Below are positions 34,333 through 43,366 of a stretch of DNA of 64,000 nucleotides, piece by piece (the first letter of the stretch is position 1; every line of letters starts with the position of its first letter). Made by a program: the position numbers and the translations under genes. Location: NCBI GenBank assembly GCA_039197065.1, contig JBCCUL010000043.1, forward strand, positions 3,975-67,974, written 5' to 3'. The stretch is from JANQPX01 sp039197065 (GTDB taxonomy: Bacteria > Pseudomonadota > Alphaproteobacteria > Geminicoccales > Geminicoccaceae). The notes below the pieces were generated by a model. It searched no databases, was not told where the DNA came from, and saw only the letters and a program-made list of their open reading frames with translations.

Positions 34333-36042
34333 ATGGCGACGCTTGAACTCAAGAACATCGTCAAGAGCTACGGGGAAGGGGCAGGGCGGACCGAGGTTCT
34401 GGACGGGATCGACCTCGCGATCAAGGACCGGGAGTTCGTCGCCATCGTCGGCTTCTCCGGCTCGGGCAAGACCACGCTGATCAACACCATCGCAGGCCTG
34501 GTCCAGCCGGACCGGGGCGAGGTGCTGATCGACGGCAAGCCGGTGACCGAGGCCGGACCTGACAGGGGACTCGTCTTCCAGAGCTACTCGCTCATGCCCT
34601 GGCTCTCTGTCTACGGCAATGTGGCGCTCGCGGTGGACGCCGTCTTTAGATCCGAGAGCAAGGCGGAGAAGGACGCGCGCATCCGCCGCTATGTCGACAT
34701 GGTCGGCCTCACGCCGGCGATCGATCGCAAACCTGCCGCCCTTTCAGGCGGCATGCGCCAGCGGGTGGCGGTCGCGCGCGCCCTGGCCATGAGCCCGGAG
34801 ATCCTGCTTCTCGACGAACCGCTGTCCGCGCTTGATGCCCTGACACGGGCGAAGCTGCAGAACGAGATCGAGCAGATCTGGCGCCAGGAGAAGAAGACCG
34901 TCGTCATGATCACCAACGACGTCGATGAGGCGATCTTGCTTGCCGATCGCATCATTCCACTCAGACCGGGCCCGAAGGCCAAGCTCGGGCCGGAGTTCAT
35001 CGTCGATCTGCCGCGCCCGCGCGATCGCACCGCGATGAACCATAATGAGCGCTTCAAGACGCTGCGCAACGACATCACCCGCTACCTGGTCGACGTCAGC
35101 CATGAAAATGCTCTTGTAAAGGATCAAGGCCCTGCCTTGCCGGAGGTGACGCCTGTGCTGCCGCTGGCGTTGCGAAAGGCGATGAAATCGGCGACGGCCT
35201 ATGGCGATCACCGCTATCTCGAATTCGCCAAGCTGAAGAAAGTCTATCCGACGCCGAAAGGACCGCTCACGGTCTGCGAAGACATCGACTTGATCATGAA
35301 GAAGGGCGAGTTCATCTCCCTGATCGGCCATTCCGGTTGCGGCAAGTCGACGGTGCTCTCGATGACCGCCGGCCTGAACGAGATCACCGATGGCGGCATC
35401 GTCCTCGATGGCTCCGAGATCAGCATGGCCGGGCCGGACAAGGGCGTCGTCTTCCAGGCGCCGAGCCTGTTCCCCTGGCTGACAGCGTTCGAAAATGTCG
35501 CTCTTGGCGTTGAGCGCGTCTACCCGCACGCGACCCAGAAAGAGCGAAACGACATCGTCGCCTACTACCTGACCCGGGTCGGCCTTGGCGATGCGCAGCA
35601 CAAACGGGCGACAGATCTCTCCAACGGCATGAAACAGCGCGTCGGTATCGCGCGCGCGTTTGCCCTTTCACCGAAGTTGCTTCTGCTCGATGAGCCTTTC
35701 GGCATGCTCGATAGCCTCACCCGCTGGGACCTTCAGGAGGTGCTGATGGAGGTCTGGAGCCGCACCAAGGTCACCGCTATCTGCGTCACCCACGATGTCG
35801 ACGAGGCCATCCTGCTCGCCGACCGCGTGGTGATGATGACCAACGGTCCGCATGCGCGCATCGGCAAGATCATGGAGGTCGATCTCCCCCGCCCGCGCAG
35901 CCGAACCGAGCTTTTGGAGCACCCCGACTACTACCGTTATCGCGAGGAGCTGCTGACCTTCCTCGAAGAATATGAACACGGGGGTGCCGCGGGCACCGGC
36001 GAGGACAAGAAACCGTCCGAGCCTAAAAAAGAGGCGGCCTGA
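34333..36042 (+). CDS. nrtC: Nitrate ABC transporter, fused double ATPase (NrtC/NrtD type)
   Basis: 569-aa protein with two complete ABC ATPase domains in one chain (about 1-255 and 290-550), replacing separate NrtC and NrtD. Domain 1: Walker A GFSGSGKT (40-47), signature ALSGGMRQR, Walker B ILLLDEP. Domain 2: Walker A GHSGCGKS, signature DLSNGMKQR, Walker B LLLLDEP. In domain 1 the switch histidine is replaced by N195 (MITNDVDEA), while domain 2 keeps it (CVTHDVDEA), so one ATP site may be degenerate. The regulatory domain of cyanobacterial NrtC is absent. It ends two bases before the next gene. Confidence 0.93.
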   Translation: MATLELKNIVKSYGEGAGRTEVLDGIDLAIKDREFVAIVGFSGSGKTTLINTIAGLVQPDRGEVLIDGKPVTEAGPDRGLVFQSYSLMPWLSVYGNVALAVDAVFRSESKAEKDARIRRYVDMVGLTPAIDRKPAALSGGMRQRVAVARALAMSPEILLLDEPLSALDALTRAKLQNEIEQIWRQEKKTVVMITNDVDEAILLADRIIPLRPGPKAKLGPEFIVDLPRPRDRTAMNHNERFKTLRNDITRYLVDVSHENALVKDQGPALPEVTPVLPLALRKAMKSATAYGDHRYLEFAKLKKVYPTPKGPLTVCEDIDLIMKKGEFISLIGHSGCGKSTVLSMTAGLNEITDGGIVLDGSEISMAGPDKGVVFQAPSLFPWLTAFENVALGVERVYPHATQKERNDIVAYYLTRVGLGDAQHKRATDLSNGMKQRVGIARAFALSPKLLLLDEPFGMLDSLTRWDLQEVLMEVWSRTKVTAICVTHDVDEAILLADRVVMMTNGPHARIGKIMEVDLPRPRSRTELLEHPDYYRYREELLTFLEEYEHGGAAGTGEDKKPSEPKKEAA

Positions 36043-36044
36043 TC

Positions 36045-37268
36045 ATGGAGCGGCTGGTCATCGTCGGAGGCGGCATGGCGGCGGCGCGCCTGATCAATCG
36101 CTTGAGCGAGGCAGCACCTGATCGCTACCAAATCACGCTCATCGGCGCTGAGACCTCGCTGCCCTACGACCGCGTGCAGCTCTCCTCCGTGCTCGCCGGC
36201 GAACGGTCGCTCGGCGAGCTCGGTTTGATCGCGCCTGCGGCTGCCAAGCGCATCCTTTTCTTCCAGGGACAGCAGGTCAAATCGATCAGCCCGGCGACCA
36301 AGCGGATCATGCTCGCGGATTGCAGCACGATCGGCTATGACAAACTCGTGCTGGCGACCGGTTCCGCCCCGATCCGCCTGCCGTTGCCCGGTGTTGACCG
36401 CGACGGCGTCCACACCTTCCGCGATCTCAGCGATGTCGACGCGCTCAGCCGTATCGAGGGGCGCGCCATCGTCATCGGCGGCGGGCTCCTTGGCCTCGAA
36501 GCCGCCCACGGCCTCGCCAGCCGCGGCCTCGACGTCACCGTCGTCCATCTCATGCCCTGGCTGATGGAACGCCAGCTCGACCGGGAAGCGGGCGGCCTCT
36601 TGAAACGCGAGCTGGAATCGCACGGCGTCGCCTTCGCCCTTGAAGCCGAAAGCGAAGCGATCATCGGCGGGGAACGGGTCGAGGGACTGAAGCTGAAATC
36701 CGGCGAGGTCATGCCATGCGACCATCTGATCATGGCCGTCGGCATCCGTCCGGAAAAAACGCTCGCCGACACCGCCGGCCTCAAGGTCGGGCGCGGTGTT
36801 CGCGTCAACGATCAGCTGATCACCTCGGATGGGAATGTCTTCGCGATCGGCGAATGCGCCGAGCATCAGGGCGTCACCTACGGCCTTGTCTGGCCGGTGA
36901 ACGAGCAGGCCGATGTGCTCGCCGCCCACTTGGCTGGCGATGATCATGCCGCCTATTGCGGCTCAGCCGTGTTCACCTCGCTCAAGATCTCCGGCGTCCA
37001 GCTCTTCTCCGCTGGTGACTTCGCCGACGAAGTCGAGGGAGATCGGATCACCTTCCGCGATCATGAGCGCGGCATCTACAAGAAGCTGGTCATTCGGGAC
37101 GATCGCCTGGTCGGCGCCGTGCTGCTCGGCGATGCCGGCGACGGGGCCTGGTACGCCTCCCTCATTCAGGACCGGACGCCGATCAGCGCGTTTCGCGATC
37201 GCCTGATGTTCGGGCGCGCTTTCGTCGACGAGGCGCCGGCCGGCAACACGGTTTTAAATGCGGCGTGA
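36045..37268 (+). CDS. FAD/NAD(P)H oxidoreductase of nitrate assimilation (Flp/NirB N-terminal-like)
   Basis: 407-aa flavoprotein matching the FAD/NAD(P)-binding half of NirB/NasB and Flp of Bradyrhizobium, without the bacterioferredoxin-like and sirohaem parts. The FAD motif VIVGGGMAAARLINRL is at 5-20, the NAD(P) motif AIVIGGGLLGLEAA near 142-155, and the FAD C-terminal motif VFAIGECAEH near 265. It probably supplies electrons from NAD(P)H to NirA and/or NasA (inference). Starts two bases after the ATPase stop, so translation is coupled. Confidence 0.9.
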   Translation: MERLVIVGGGMAAARLINRLSEAAPDRYQITLIGAETSLPYDRVQLSSVLAGERSLGELGLIAPAAAKRILFFQGQQVKSISPATKRIMLADCSTIGYDKLVLATGSAPIRLPLPGVDRDGVHTFRDLSDVDALSRIEGRAIVIGGGLLGLEAAHGLASRGLDVTVVHLMPWLMERQLDREAGGLLKRELESHGVAFALEAESEAIIGGERVEGLKLKSGEVMPCDHLIMAVGIRPEKTLADTAGLKVGRGVRVNDQLITSDGNVFAIGECAEHQGVTYGLVWPVNEQADVLAAHLAGDDHAAYCGSAVFTSLKISGVQLFSAGDFADEVEGDRITFRDHERGIYKKLVIRDDRLVGAVLLGDAGDGAWYASLIQDRTPISAFRDRLMFGRAFVDEAPAGNTVLNAA

Positions 37269-37278
37269 GGAGCCTCCG

Positions 37279-39090
37279 ATGAGCGACAACCCAACCTTCA
37301 CGCCGGAGCAAAAGGAATATCTCGAAGGCTTCATGACCGGCGCCAACAAAGCGCGCCAGGCCCTCGGCATGCCGCCCTTGGCTGCCCTCGCCAATGGCGG
37401 GGCGGCAGTTCCTGGCGTTGACAATGGAACCTCGCCGTCAGGGCCGGATGCCGTGCACGCAGCAGCCCAGGATCGCTTTCTCGCTGACGGCAAGAAGCTG
37501 ACGGCGGAGGAAAAGGCCAAGCGTGACGGCCACCCCTTCGACATGTGGGATGAGATCGTCGCCAAGACCCAGGCGGGCGAATTCCCGAAGGGCACGGACG
37601 TTTTCAAATACAAATATTACGGCCTGTTCTTCACCGGCCCCAACCAGAAAGCCTTCATGTCCCGCCTGAAGCTGCCAAACGGCATCCTGAACGCCTGGCA
37701 GTTCCGCGGCCTTGCCGATCTCGCCGAGCGCTATGGGGGAGGCTATGCCCACGTCACCACCCGCGCCAACCTGCAGATACGCGAAATCGGGGCGATCGAC
37801 GCGGTTCCTTATCTCGAAGGCCTGTTCGCGCTGGGCATCACCTCGAAGGGCTCGGGCGCCGACAACATCCGCAACATCACCGGCTCGCCGACCGCTGGCA
37901 TCGATGCCGAGGAGCTGATCGACACCCGCCCGCTCGCGCGCGAAATCCAGCACTATATCCTGAACCGCCGCGATTTCTTCGGCCTGCCCCGAAAGTTCAA
38001 CATCGCCTTCGACGGCGGCGGACGGATCGGCGTGCTCGAAGAAAGCAACGACATCGGCTTCACCGCCTTTCGCGTCGGCGAGGGCAGGGCCGTGCCGCCC
38101 GGCATTTACTTTCGTCTCGCTCTCGGCGGGATCACCGGCCACAAGGACATCGCGCAGGACGCCGGCGTCGTGCTGCGTCCCGAGGAATGCACGCCGGTCG
38201 CCGCCGCCATCATCCGCGTCTTCATCGACGAGGGCGACCGCACCGATCGCACCAAGGCACGCATGAAATACGTCCTCGATCGTTGGGGCCACGAGACATA
38301 TCTGGCCGAGGTCGAGAAGGTCCTGGGCTACACGCTTCCCCGTCTTCCGCTGGAGGAGGGCGAACTTCGCGGCGGCATTGATCGTATGGCGCATGTCGGG
38401 GTCCACGAACAAGTCCAGGAAGATCGCTTCTACATCGGCGTGGCGCTTCCGGTCGGCCGTCTTGCGCCGGAGCAGATGCATGCGCTCGCGGATCTCGCCC
38501 AGCGTTACGGCGACGGTGATATCCGCCTGACCGTCTGGCAAAATCTGCTGCTCTCCGGCATCGCGGGCGACGACGTCGAGGACGTCAAAAAAGGAATCGA
38601 GGCGATGGGTCTCGCCTGGTCCGCAAGCAATCTGCGCGCTGGTCTGGTCGCCTGCACCGGCGCTTTCGGCTGCCGTTTCGCGCTCGCCTACACCAAGGAG
38701 AACGCCACCAAGATTATCGAGCATATCGACACCAGACTGGTGCTGGATCAGCCGATCAACATCCACATCACCGGATGCCACCATAGCTGCGCGCAGCATT
38801 ATATCGGCGATATCGGCCTGCTCTCCACCAAGGTGGATCTCGGCGGCGAGGATGACGACGACGGCGAGGAGGTGGAGGGCTTTCACATCGTGGTCGGCGG
38901 CGGCTGGGGCGAGAAGGCTGCCATCGGCCGCGAGCTCTACGAGAGCATCACGGCGGAGCGCGCACCCGAGGTCATCGAGCGCATGCTGAGCGTCTATCTG
39001 GAGCGCCGCGAGGCAGAAGAAACCTTCGCGGATTTCGCCAATCGTCACGAGCTCGACGAACTCAAACAGCATTTCGCGATCGAGGCCTAG
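37279..39090 (+). CDS. nirA: Assimilatory nitrite reductase, NirA type (sirohaem, [4Fe-4S])
   Basis: 603-aa one-chain reductase converting nitrite to ammonium with six electrons, in the cytoplasm. The sirohaem-[4Fe-4S] ligands are C459 and C465 (ACTGAFGCRF) and C500 and C504 (ITGCHHSCAQH). Two half-domains are visible, each with ferredoxin-like and catalytic parts. GAGGAG lies seven bases before the ATG at 37279 (MSDNPTFTPEQ). The extra N-terminal 75 residues are longer than in ferredoxin-dependent NirA of cyanobacteria. The sirohaem would come from the cysG product encoded at the operon's end. A sulfite reductase is the alternative; context favours nitrite. Confidence 0.92.
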   Translation: MSDNPTFTPEQKEYLEGFMTGANKARQALGMPPLAALANGGAAVPGVDNGTSPSGPDAVHAAAQDRFLADGKKLTAEEKAKRDGHPFDMWDEIVAKTQAGEFPKGTDVFKYKYYGLFFTGPNQKAFMSRLKLPNGILNAWQFRGLADLAERYGGGYAHVTTRANLQIREIGAIDAVPYLEGLFALGITSKGSGADNIRNITGSPTAGIDAEELIDTRPLAREIQHYILNRRDFFGLPRKFNIAFDGGGRIGVLEESNDIGFTAFRVGEGRAVPPGIYFRLALGGITGHKDIAQDAGVVLRPEECTPVAAAIIRVFIDEGDRTDRTKARMKYVLDRWGHETYLAEVEKVLGYTLPRLPLEEGELRGGIDRMAHVGVHEQVQEDRFYIGVALPVGRLAPEQMHALADLAQRYGDGDIRLTVWQNLLLSGIAGDDVEDVKKGIEAMGLAWSASNLRAGLVACTGAFGCRFALAYTKENATKIIEHIDTRLVLDQPINIHITGCHHSCAQHYIGDIGLLSTKVDLGGEDDDDGEEVEGFHIVVGGGWGEKAAIGRELYESITAERAPEVIERMLSVYLERREAEETFADFANRHELDELKQHFAIEA

Positions 39091-39095
39091 GCACG

Positions 39096-40622
39096 ATGTC
39101 GATCCTGCCCCCTCAACTCCCCGACAACGCCCCCTTCAGCGGGGCGCAGCGCGCCTGGCTCAACGGCTACCTCGCCGGCCTGGCGTCGGTGGATGTCAAC
39201 GGAGCCGCCGTCGCGGCAGAGGACGAGGATTTTCCTTGGCACGATCCAGCCATCGAGCTGAACGAACGCATGGAGCTCGCGGAAGGCCGAACCCTCGAAC
39301 GCCAAATGATGGCCGCGATGGGGCAGCTGGATTGCGGCCAATGCGGTTATGACTGCCAGACCTACGCCGAGGCGATCGTCTCAGGCGCCGAGCCCAAGCT
39401 CAATCGTTGCCAGCCCGGCGGCAAAGCCACCCAGCGCATGCTCAAGAAACTGGCCGCGGGCGGCGCGCCCGGCGTCGACGCTGTCGCGGAGCCTCAGCCC
39501 GCGGTCGAAGTCAGACCGGCGAGCGTTGTCGCGCGCTTTGCGGCCGCGGAGCGTCTGCACCCGAAGGAGGCGGAGAAGGATACGCGGCATGTGGTGATCG
39601 ATCTGAAGGGCACAGGCCTCGACTATGTTCCAGGCGACAGCCTCGGCGTCATGCCGGCGAACGATCCCGGTCTCGTGGACAAGATCATCGCGGCACTCGA
39701 TGCCGATCCTGAAGCAGAAGTCGGGGATGGCAACGGCCATAGCCGGACGCTGCAGGCAGCATTGCTCGAAGACGTCGACCTGCGCACGCCTACTGAGGCG
39801 ACCTTCAAACGGCTTGCCGACGCCACCACCGATAAGGACGAGGCGGTCAAGCTCTGCCTGATGGCGGAGGACGAGGACCCGGACGGCGATCTGGACGAGC
39901 TCGACCTGCTCGATGTCCTGGAAAAATTCCCCTCGGCGAGGCCCGAGGCGAAGGCTTTCGTCGAGAGCCTCGACGAGCTGCAGCCGCGCCTCTACTCCAT
40001 CAGCTCCTCACCGCGCGCGCATCCGGGCGAAGTTCACCTGACCGTCGGCGTGACCCGTGAAACCGTGCGCGATCGTCTCCGGAACGGCGTCGCCTCCACC
40101 TTCTTCGCCGAACGCATCGAGGCGGGCGAACCGATCAAGGTCTACCGCCAGCCCGCCCACGGCTTCGCTCTGCCGGAGGATGACGCGACGCCGGTGATCA
40201 TGATCGGCCCCGGCACCGGCATCGCTCCCTTCCGCGCGTTCCTGGAAGAGCGCAGCGCCAGGCAAGCCAAAGGTCCGAACTGGCTCTTCTTCGGCAATCC
40301 GCACGGCGGCACCGATTATTTGTACCGAGACGAGCTGGAGGCCTTTGCCCAATCCGGCCTGCTGACCCGCCTCGACACGGCCTTCTCCCGCGACCAGGCC
40401 GAGAAAATTTACGTCCAGCATCGTATCCGCGAGCACGGCCAGGACATCTGGCGCTGGCTCGAAGACGGCGCCCACATCTATGTCTGCGGCGATGCCAAGC
40501 GCATGGCATCCGATGTCGACCAGGCCCTTCAAAGCGTCGTCGGCGACCACGGTGGCCGGGATGGCAAGTCCTTCCTTGCCGAACTCACCAAGTCCGGCCG
40601 CTACCAACGGGATGTGTATTGA
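39096..40622 (+). CDS. Fe-S / CysJ-like NADPH flavoprotein of nitrate assimilation
   Basis: 508-aa electron-transfer protein of unusual build. Residues 78-112 carry a small Fe-S motif with C80, C83, C87 and C105 (LDCGQCGYDCQTYAEAI then RCQPGG). The rest matches the FAD/NADPH part of sulfite reductase flavoprotein CysJ: FAD motif RLYSISSSP, NADPH motif GPGTGIAPFRAFLEE and the C-terminal RYQRDVY ending in an aromatic residue. The FMN flavodoxin domain of CysJ is missing. It likely passes NADPH electrons through FAD and the Fe-S cluster to NasA or NirA (inference). Its stop overlaps the nasA start. Confidence 0.88.
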   Translation: MSILPPQLPDNAPFSGAQRAWLNGYLAGLASVDVNGAAVAAEDEDFPWHDPAIELNERMELAEGRTLERQMMAAMGQLDCGQCGYDCQTYAEAIVSGAEPKLNRCQPGGKATQRMLKKLAAGGAPGVDAVAEPQPAVEVRPASVVARFAAAERLHPKEAEKDTRHVVIDLKGTGLDYVPGDSLGVMPANDPGLVDKIIAALDADPEAEVGDGNGHSRTLQAALLEDVDLRTPTEATFKRLADATTDKDEAVKLCLMAEDEDPDGDLDELDLLDVLEKFPSARPEAKAFVESLDELQPRLYSISSSPRAHPGEVHLTVGVTRETVRDRLRNGVASTFFAERIEAGEPIKVYRQPAHGFALPEDDATPVIMIGPGTGIAPFRAFLEERSARQAKGPNWLFFGNPHGGTDYLYRDELEAFAQSGLLTRLDTAFSRDQAEKIYVQHRIREHGQDIWRWLEDGAHIYVCGDAKRMASDVDQALQSVVGDHGGRDGKSFLAELTKSGRYQRDVY

Positions 40623-43366
40623 TGGATGACCCGGGCAGCAGCGTTGACCTGGCGATGGGCCCAGACGGCACAGCGGCGACCGTCAAGACGACCTGTCCCT
40701 ATTGCGGCGTCGGCTGTGGGGTGCTGGCGACGCCGGCGGCGGATGGCAGCGTTACGATCAAGGGCGATCCCGACCATCCCGCCAATTTCGGTCGGCTTTG
40801 CTCGAAGGGGGCGGCGCTTGCCGAAACCCTCGGTCTTGAGGGGCGTCTTCTTCATCCCGAGATCGGAGGTGCGCGTGCGACCTGGGATGAGGCGCTCGAT
40901 CTGGTGGCGGAACGCTTCCGGCAGGCCATCGACCAGCATGGTCCCGATAGCGTCGCCTTCTATGTCTCCGGCCAGATCCTGACCGAGGACTATTACGTCG
41001 CCAATAAGCTGATGAAGGGCTTTATCGGCTCCGGCAATATCGACACCAACTCCCGCCTCTGCATGGCCTCCGCGGTCGCCGCGCACAAGCGCGCCTTCGG
41101 CACGGACACGGTGCCCTGCGACTATACTGATCTCGAAGACGCCGAGCTGGTGCTGATCGTCGGCTCGAACCTCGCCTGGTGCCATCCCGTCATCTATCAG
41201 CGACTGCTCGCCGCCAAGGCGGAAAATCCTTCGATGCGGGTCGTGGTCGTCGATCCGAGACGCACGGCGACAGCCGAGATCGCCGATCTTCATCTGGCGA
41301 TCCGTCCGGGACGGGATGGATTTCTCTTGACCTGGCTCTTGGCTGAACTGGACCGTCTCGGATGCCGAGACGATGCGTTCATTCGGGAGCATACCGAAGG
41401 GTTCGACGCAGCGCTCGACACGGCTCGGGAGCATGCGGGCGACATGGAGGCCATTGCTGCGGAGACCGGTCTCGATGCCGATGATCTGCTCCGGCTGCGG
41501 GACTGGATCATCCCGCACGAACGCATGGTCACGCTCTTTTCCCAAGGCATTAACCAGTCCTCCTCAGGCACGGACAAGGGCAACGCGATCATCAACCTGC
41601 ACCTGCTGACGGGGCGCATCGGCAGGCCTGGCATGGGACCGTTTTCCATCACCGGCCAGCCCAATGCCATGGGCGGGCGCGAAGTCGGCGGTCTTGCCAA
41701 CCAGCTTGCCGCCCATGTCGACTTTTCGGACGCCGAGCGCGTTGACTTGGTTCATGACTTCTGGCGATCGACGAGCCCTGCAACCAAGCCTGGACTGAAA
41801 GCCGTCGATCTTTTTGCCGCCGCTCGAAATGGTAGGATCAAGGCGCTGCTGATCATGGCGACCAACCCGCTGGTCAGCCTCCCGGACGTCGACGCGATCA
41901 AGGAGACCTTGCCGGACGATCTCTTCGTCGTGGTCGTGGACTGCGTCCGTGAAACGCCCACCACGGCGATCGCAGACGTGCTGCTGCCTGCTGCGGCCTG
42001 GGGAGAGAAGGACGGGACGGTCACCAACTCGGAACGGCGCGTCTCCCGCCAGCGTCCCTTCCTGCCGACACCCGGCGAGACGCGTCCGGACTGGTGGATT
42101 CTCACCGAGCTCGGCAAACGCCTAGGATATGCTGCTGCGTTTGACTTCGAAACGCCTGCACAGATATTCCGCGAACATGCCGATCTGGTCCGCGCCGTCG
42201 ATCGTGACCTCGACGTTGGCGATCCGGCCAGCCTCTCCGACCATGTCTATGAGAGCTGGGAGCCGACAGCATGGCCTGTGGGTTCGAGAAAACGCCTGTT
42301 CGCGGACGGTAGGTTTTTTACCAAGAACGGCAAGGCGCGCTTCATCGCCATCGAACCGCGCGCGCCCGAGGCGGCCCCTGATTGGCGTTATCCCTTCGTG
42401 CTCAATACAGGCCGCTACCGCGATCACTGGCACACGCTCACGCGCACATCGCGCTCGGTCACGCTGTCGCGTCACCGCATCGAACCTTTGGCTGAGATCA
42501 ACCCGAAGGACGCGGAAGCCCTTGGCCTCGGAGACAATGACCTTGTCCGGCTCACCAGTCCGGCCGGCCAGGTGATCATGCCTCTGGCGTTCGAGGAAGG
42601 CGTGCCGGCGGGCCAGATTTTTGCGCCGATGCATTGGAATGGCGCCGACAATGACAAGGCCGTCATCAACCGGCTCGTCATGCCCGCGACCGACCCCATT
42701 TCCGGTCAGCCCGAATCCAAAGCAGCGGTGCTCAGGGTCGAGCCGGCGCCGCATCGCCACCGCGGCTTCGCGCTCATCCGAACCGACATCGTCTTTGCCG
42801 ACTGCCTCTACGCCAGTCGCAGCCGGATTGCAGGAGGGTGGCTGCATCGCCTTGCGATCGATGCTGGGGTCGATGACTGGCAAGGCTGGCTCGCCTCCAG
42901 GCTTGGCGAGGGTCCAGGCGAGCGTCAGTGGCTCGCTTACCATGATGAAGCCAGAGACCAGCATCGGATCGCAGCCCTCGACGACGGCGTGCTTTCGGCC
43001 GTTCTGTTCATCGGCGACGGGCCGGCCACCGACTGGCTGTCCCAGCAGTTCGCGGCGCGCGAACTCGACGATCACGCTCGAAAGGCCATTCTGCTTGGCA
43101 CGGCGCCCGGCGCCGACCCAGGCCCGCTGGTCTGCGCCTGTTTTGGTGTCGGGCGAAACATCATCGCTCGGGCGATCGATGATCAGGGTCTCTGTTCGAC
43201 AGATCTCGTCGGCGCTGCCCTCAAAGCCGGCACCAATTGCGGTTCCTGCCTGCCCGAGCTGCGCAGCCTGATCAGGTCGGCGGCGATTTGCCAGAACCGA
43301 GCCGCCTGCCAGCCTGCAACGCCTTCAGCAACATCGGATCGCGATCTCATCGACGCGGAGGTATAA
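40622..43366 (+). CDS. nasA: Assimilatory nitrate reductase, large catalytic subunit
   Basis: 914-aa cytoplasmic Mo-bis-MGD enzyme reducing nitrate to nitrite. The N-terminal [4Fe-4S] cluster is bound by C25, C28, C32 and C60 (CPYCGVGCGV, GRLCSKG). Molybdopterin regions include DTNSRLCMASA with the likely Mo-ligand cysteine and GPFSITGQPNAMGGREVGG. The C-terminal 60 residues hold a BFD-like [2Fe-2S] motif (VCACFGVGRN and TNCGSCLPEL), typical of NasA forms that accept electrons from a partner flavoprotein. The ATG at 40622 overlaps the previous stop as TGATG; the stop overlaps cysG as TAATG. Confidence 0.95.
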   Translation: MDDPGSSVDLAMGPDGTAATVKTTCPYCGVGCGVLATPAADGSVTIKGDPDHPANFGRLCSKGAALAETLGLEGRLLHPEIGGARATWDEALDLVAERFRQAIDQHGPDSVAFYVSGQILTEDYYVANKLMKGFIGSGNIDTNSRLCMASAVAAHKRAFGTDTVPCDYTDLEDAELVLIVGSNLAWCHPVIYQRLLAAKAENPSMRVVVVDPRRTATAEIADLHLAIRPGRDGFLLTWLLAELDRLGCRDDAFIREHTEGFDAALDTAREHAGDMEAIAAETGLDADDLLRLRDWIIPHERMVTLFSQGINQSSSGTDKGNAIINLHLLTGRIGRPGMGPFSITGQPNAMGGREVGGLANQLAAHVDFSDAERVDLVHDFWRSTSPATKPGLKAVDLFAAARNGRIKALLIMATNPLVSLPDVDAIKETLPDDLFVVVVDCVRETPTTAIADVLLPAAAWGEKDGTVTNSERRVSRQRPFLPTPGETRPDWWILTELGKRLGYAAAFDFETPAQIFREHADLVRAVDRDLDVGDPASLSDHVYESWEPTAWPVGSRKRLFADGRFFTKNGKARFIAIEPRAPEAAPDWRYPFVLNTGRYRDHWHTLTRTSRSVTLSRHRIEPLAEINPKDAEALGLGDNDLVRLTSPAGQVIMPLAFEEGVPAGQIFAPMHWNGADNDKAVINRLVMPATDPISGQPESKAAVLRVEPAPHRHRGFALIRTDIVFADCLYASRSRIAGGWLHRLAIDAGVDDWQGWLASRLGEGPGERQWLAYHDEARDQHRIAALDDGVLSAVLFIGDGPATDWLSQQFAARELDDHARKAILLGTAPGADPGPLVCACFGVGRNIIARAIDDQGLCSTDLVGAALKAGTNCGSCLPELRSLIRSAAICQNRAACQPATPSATSDRDLIDAEV

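Noticed and set aside
37438..39072. 544-aa minus-strand frame opposite nirA
   Set aside because: Antisense shadow of nirA, whose Fe-S ligands are intact. The same holds for long frames opposite nrtA, nasA/cysG and the second GGDEF/EAL gene.
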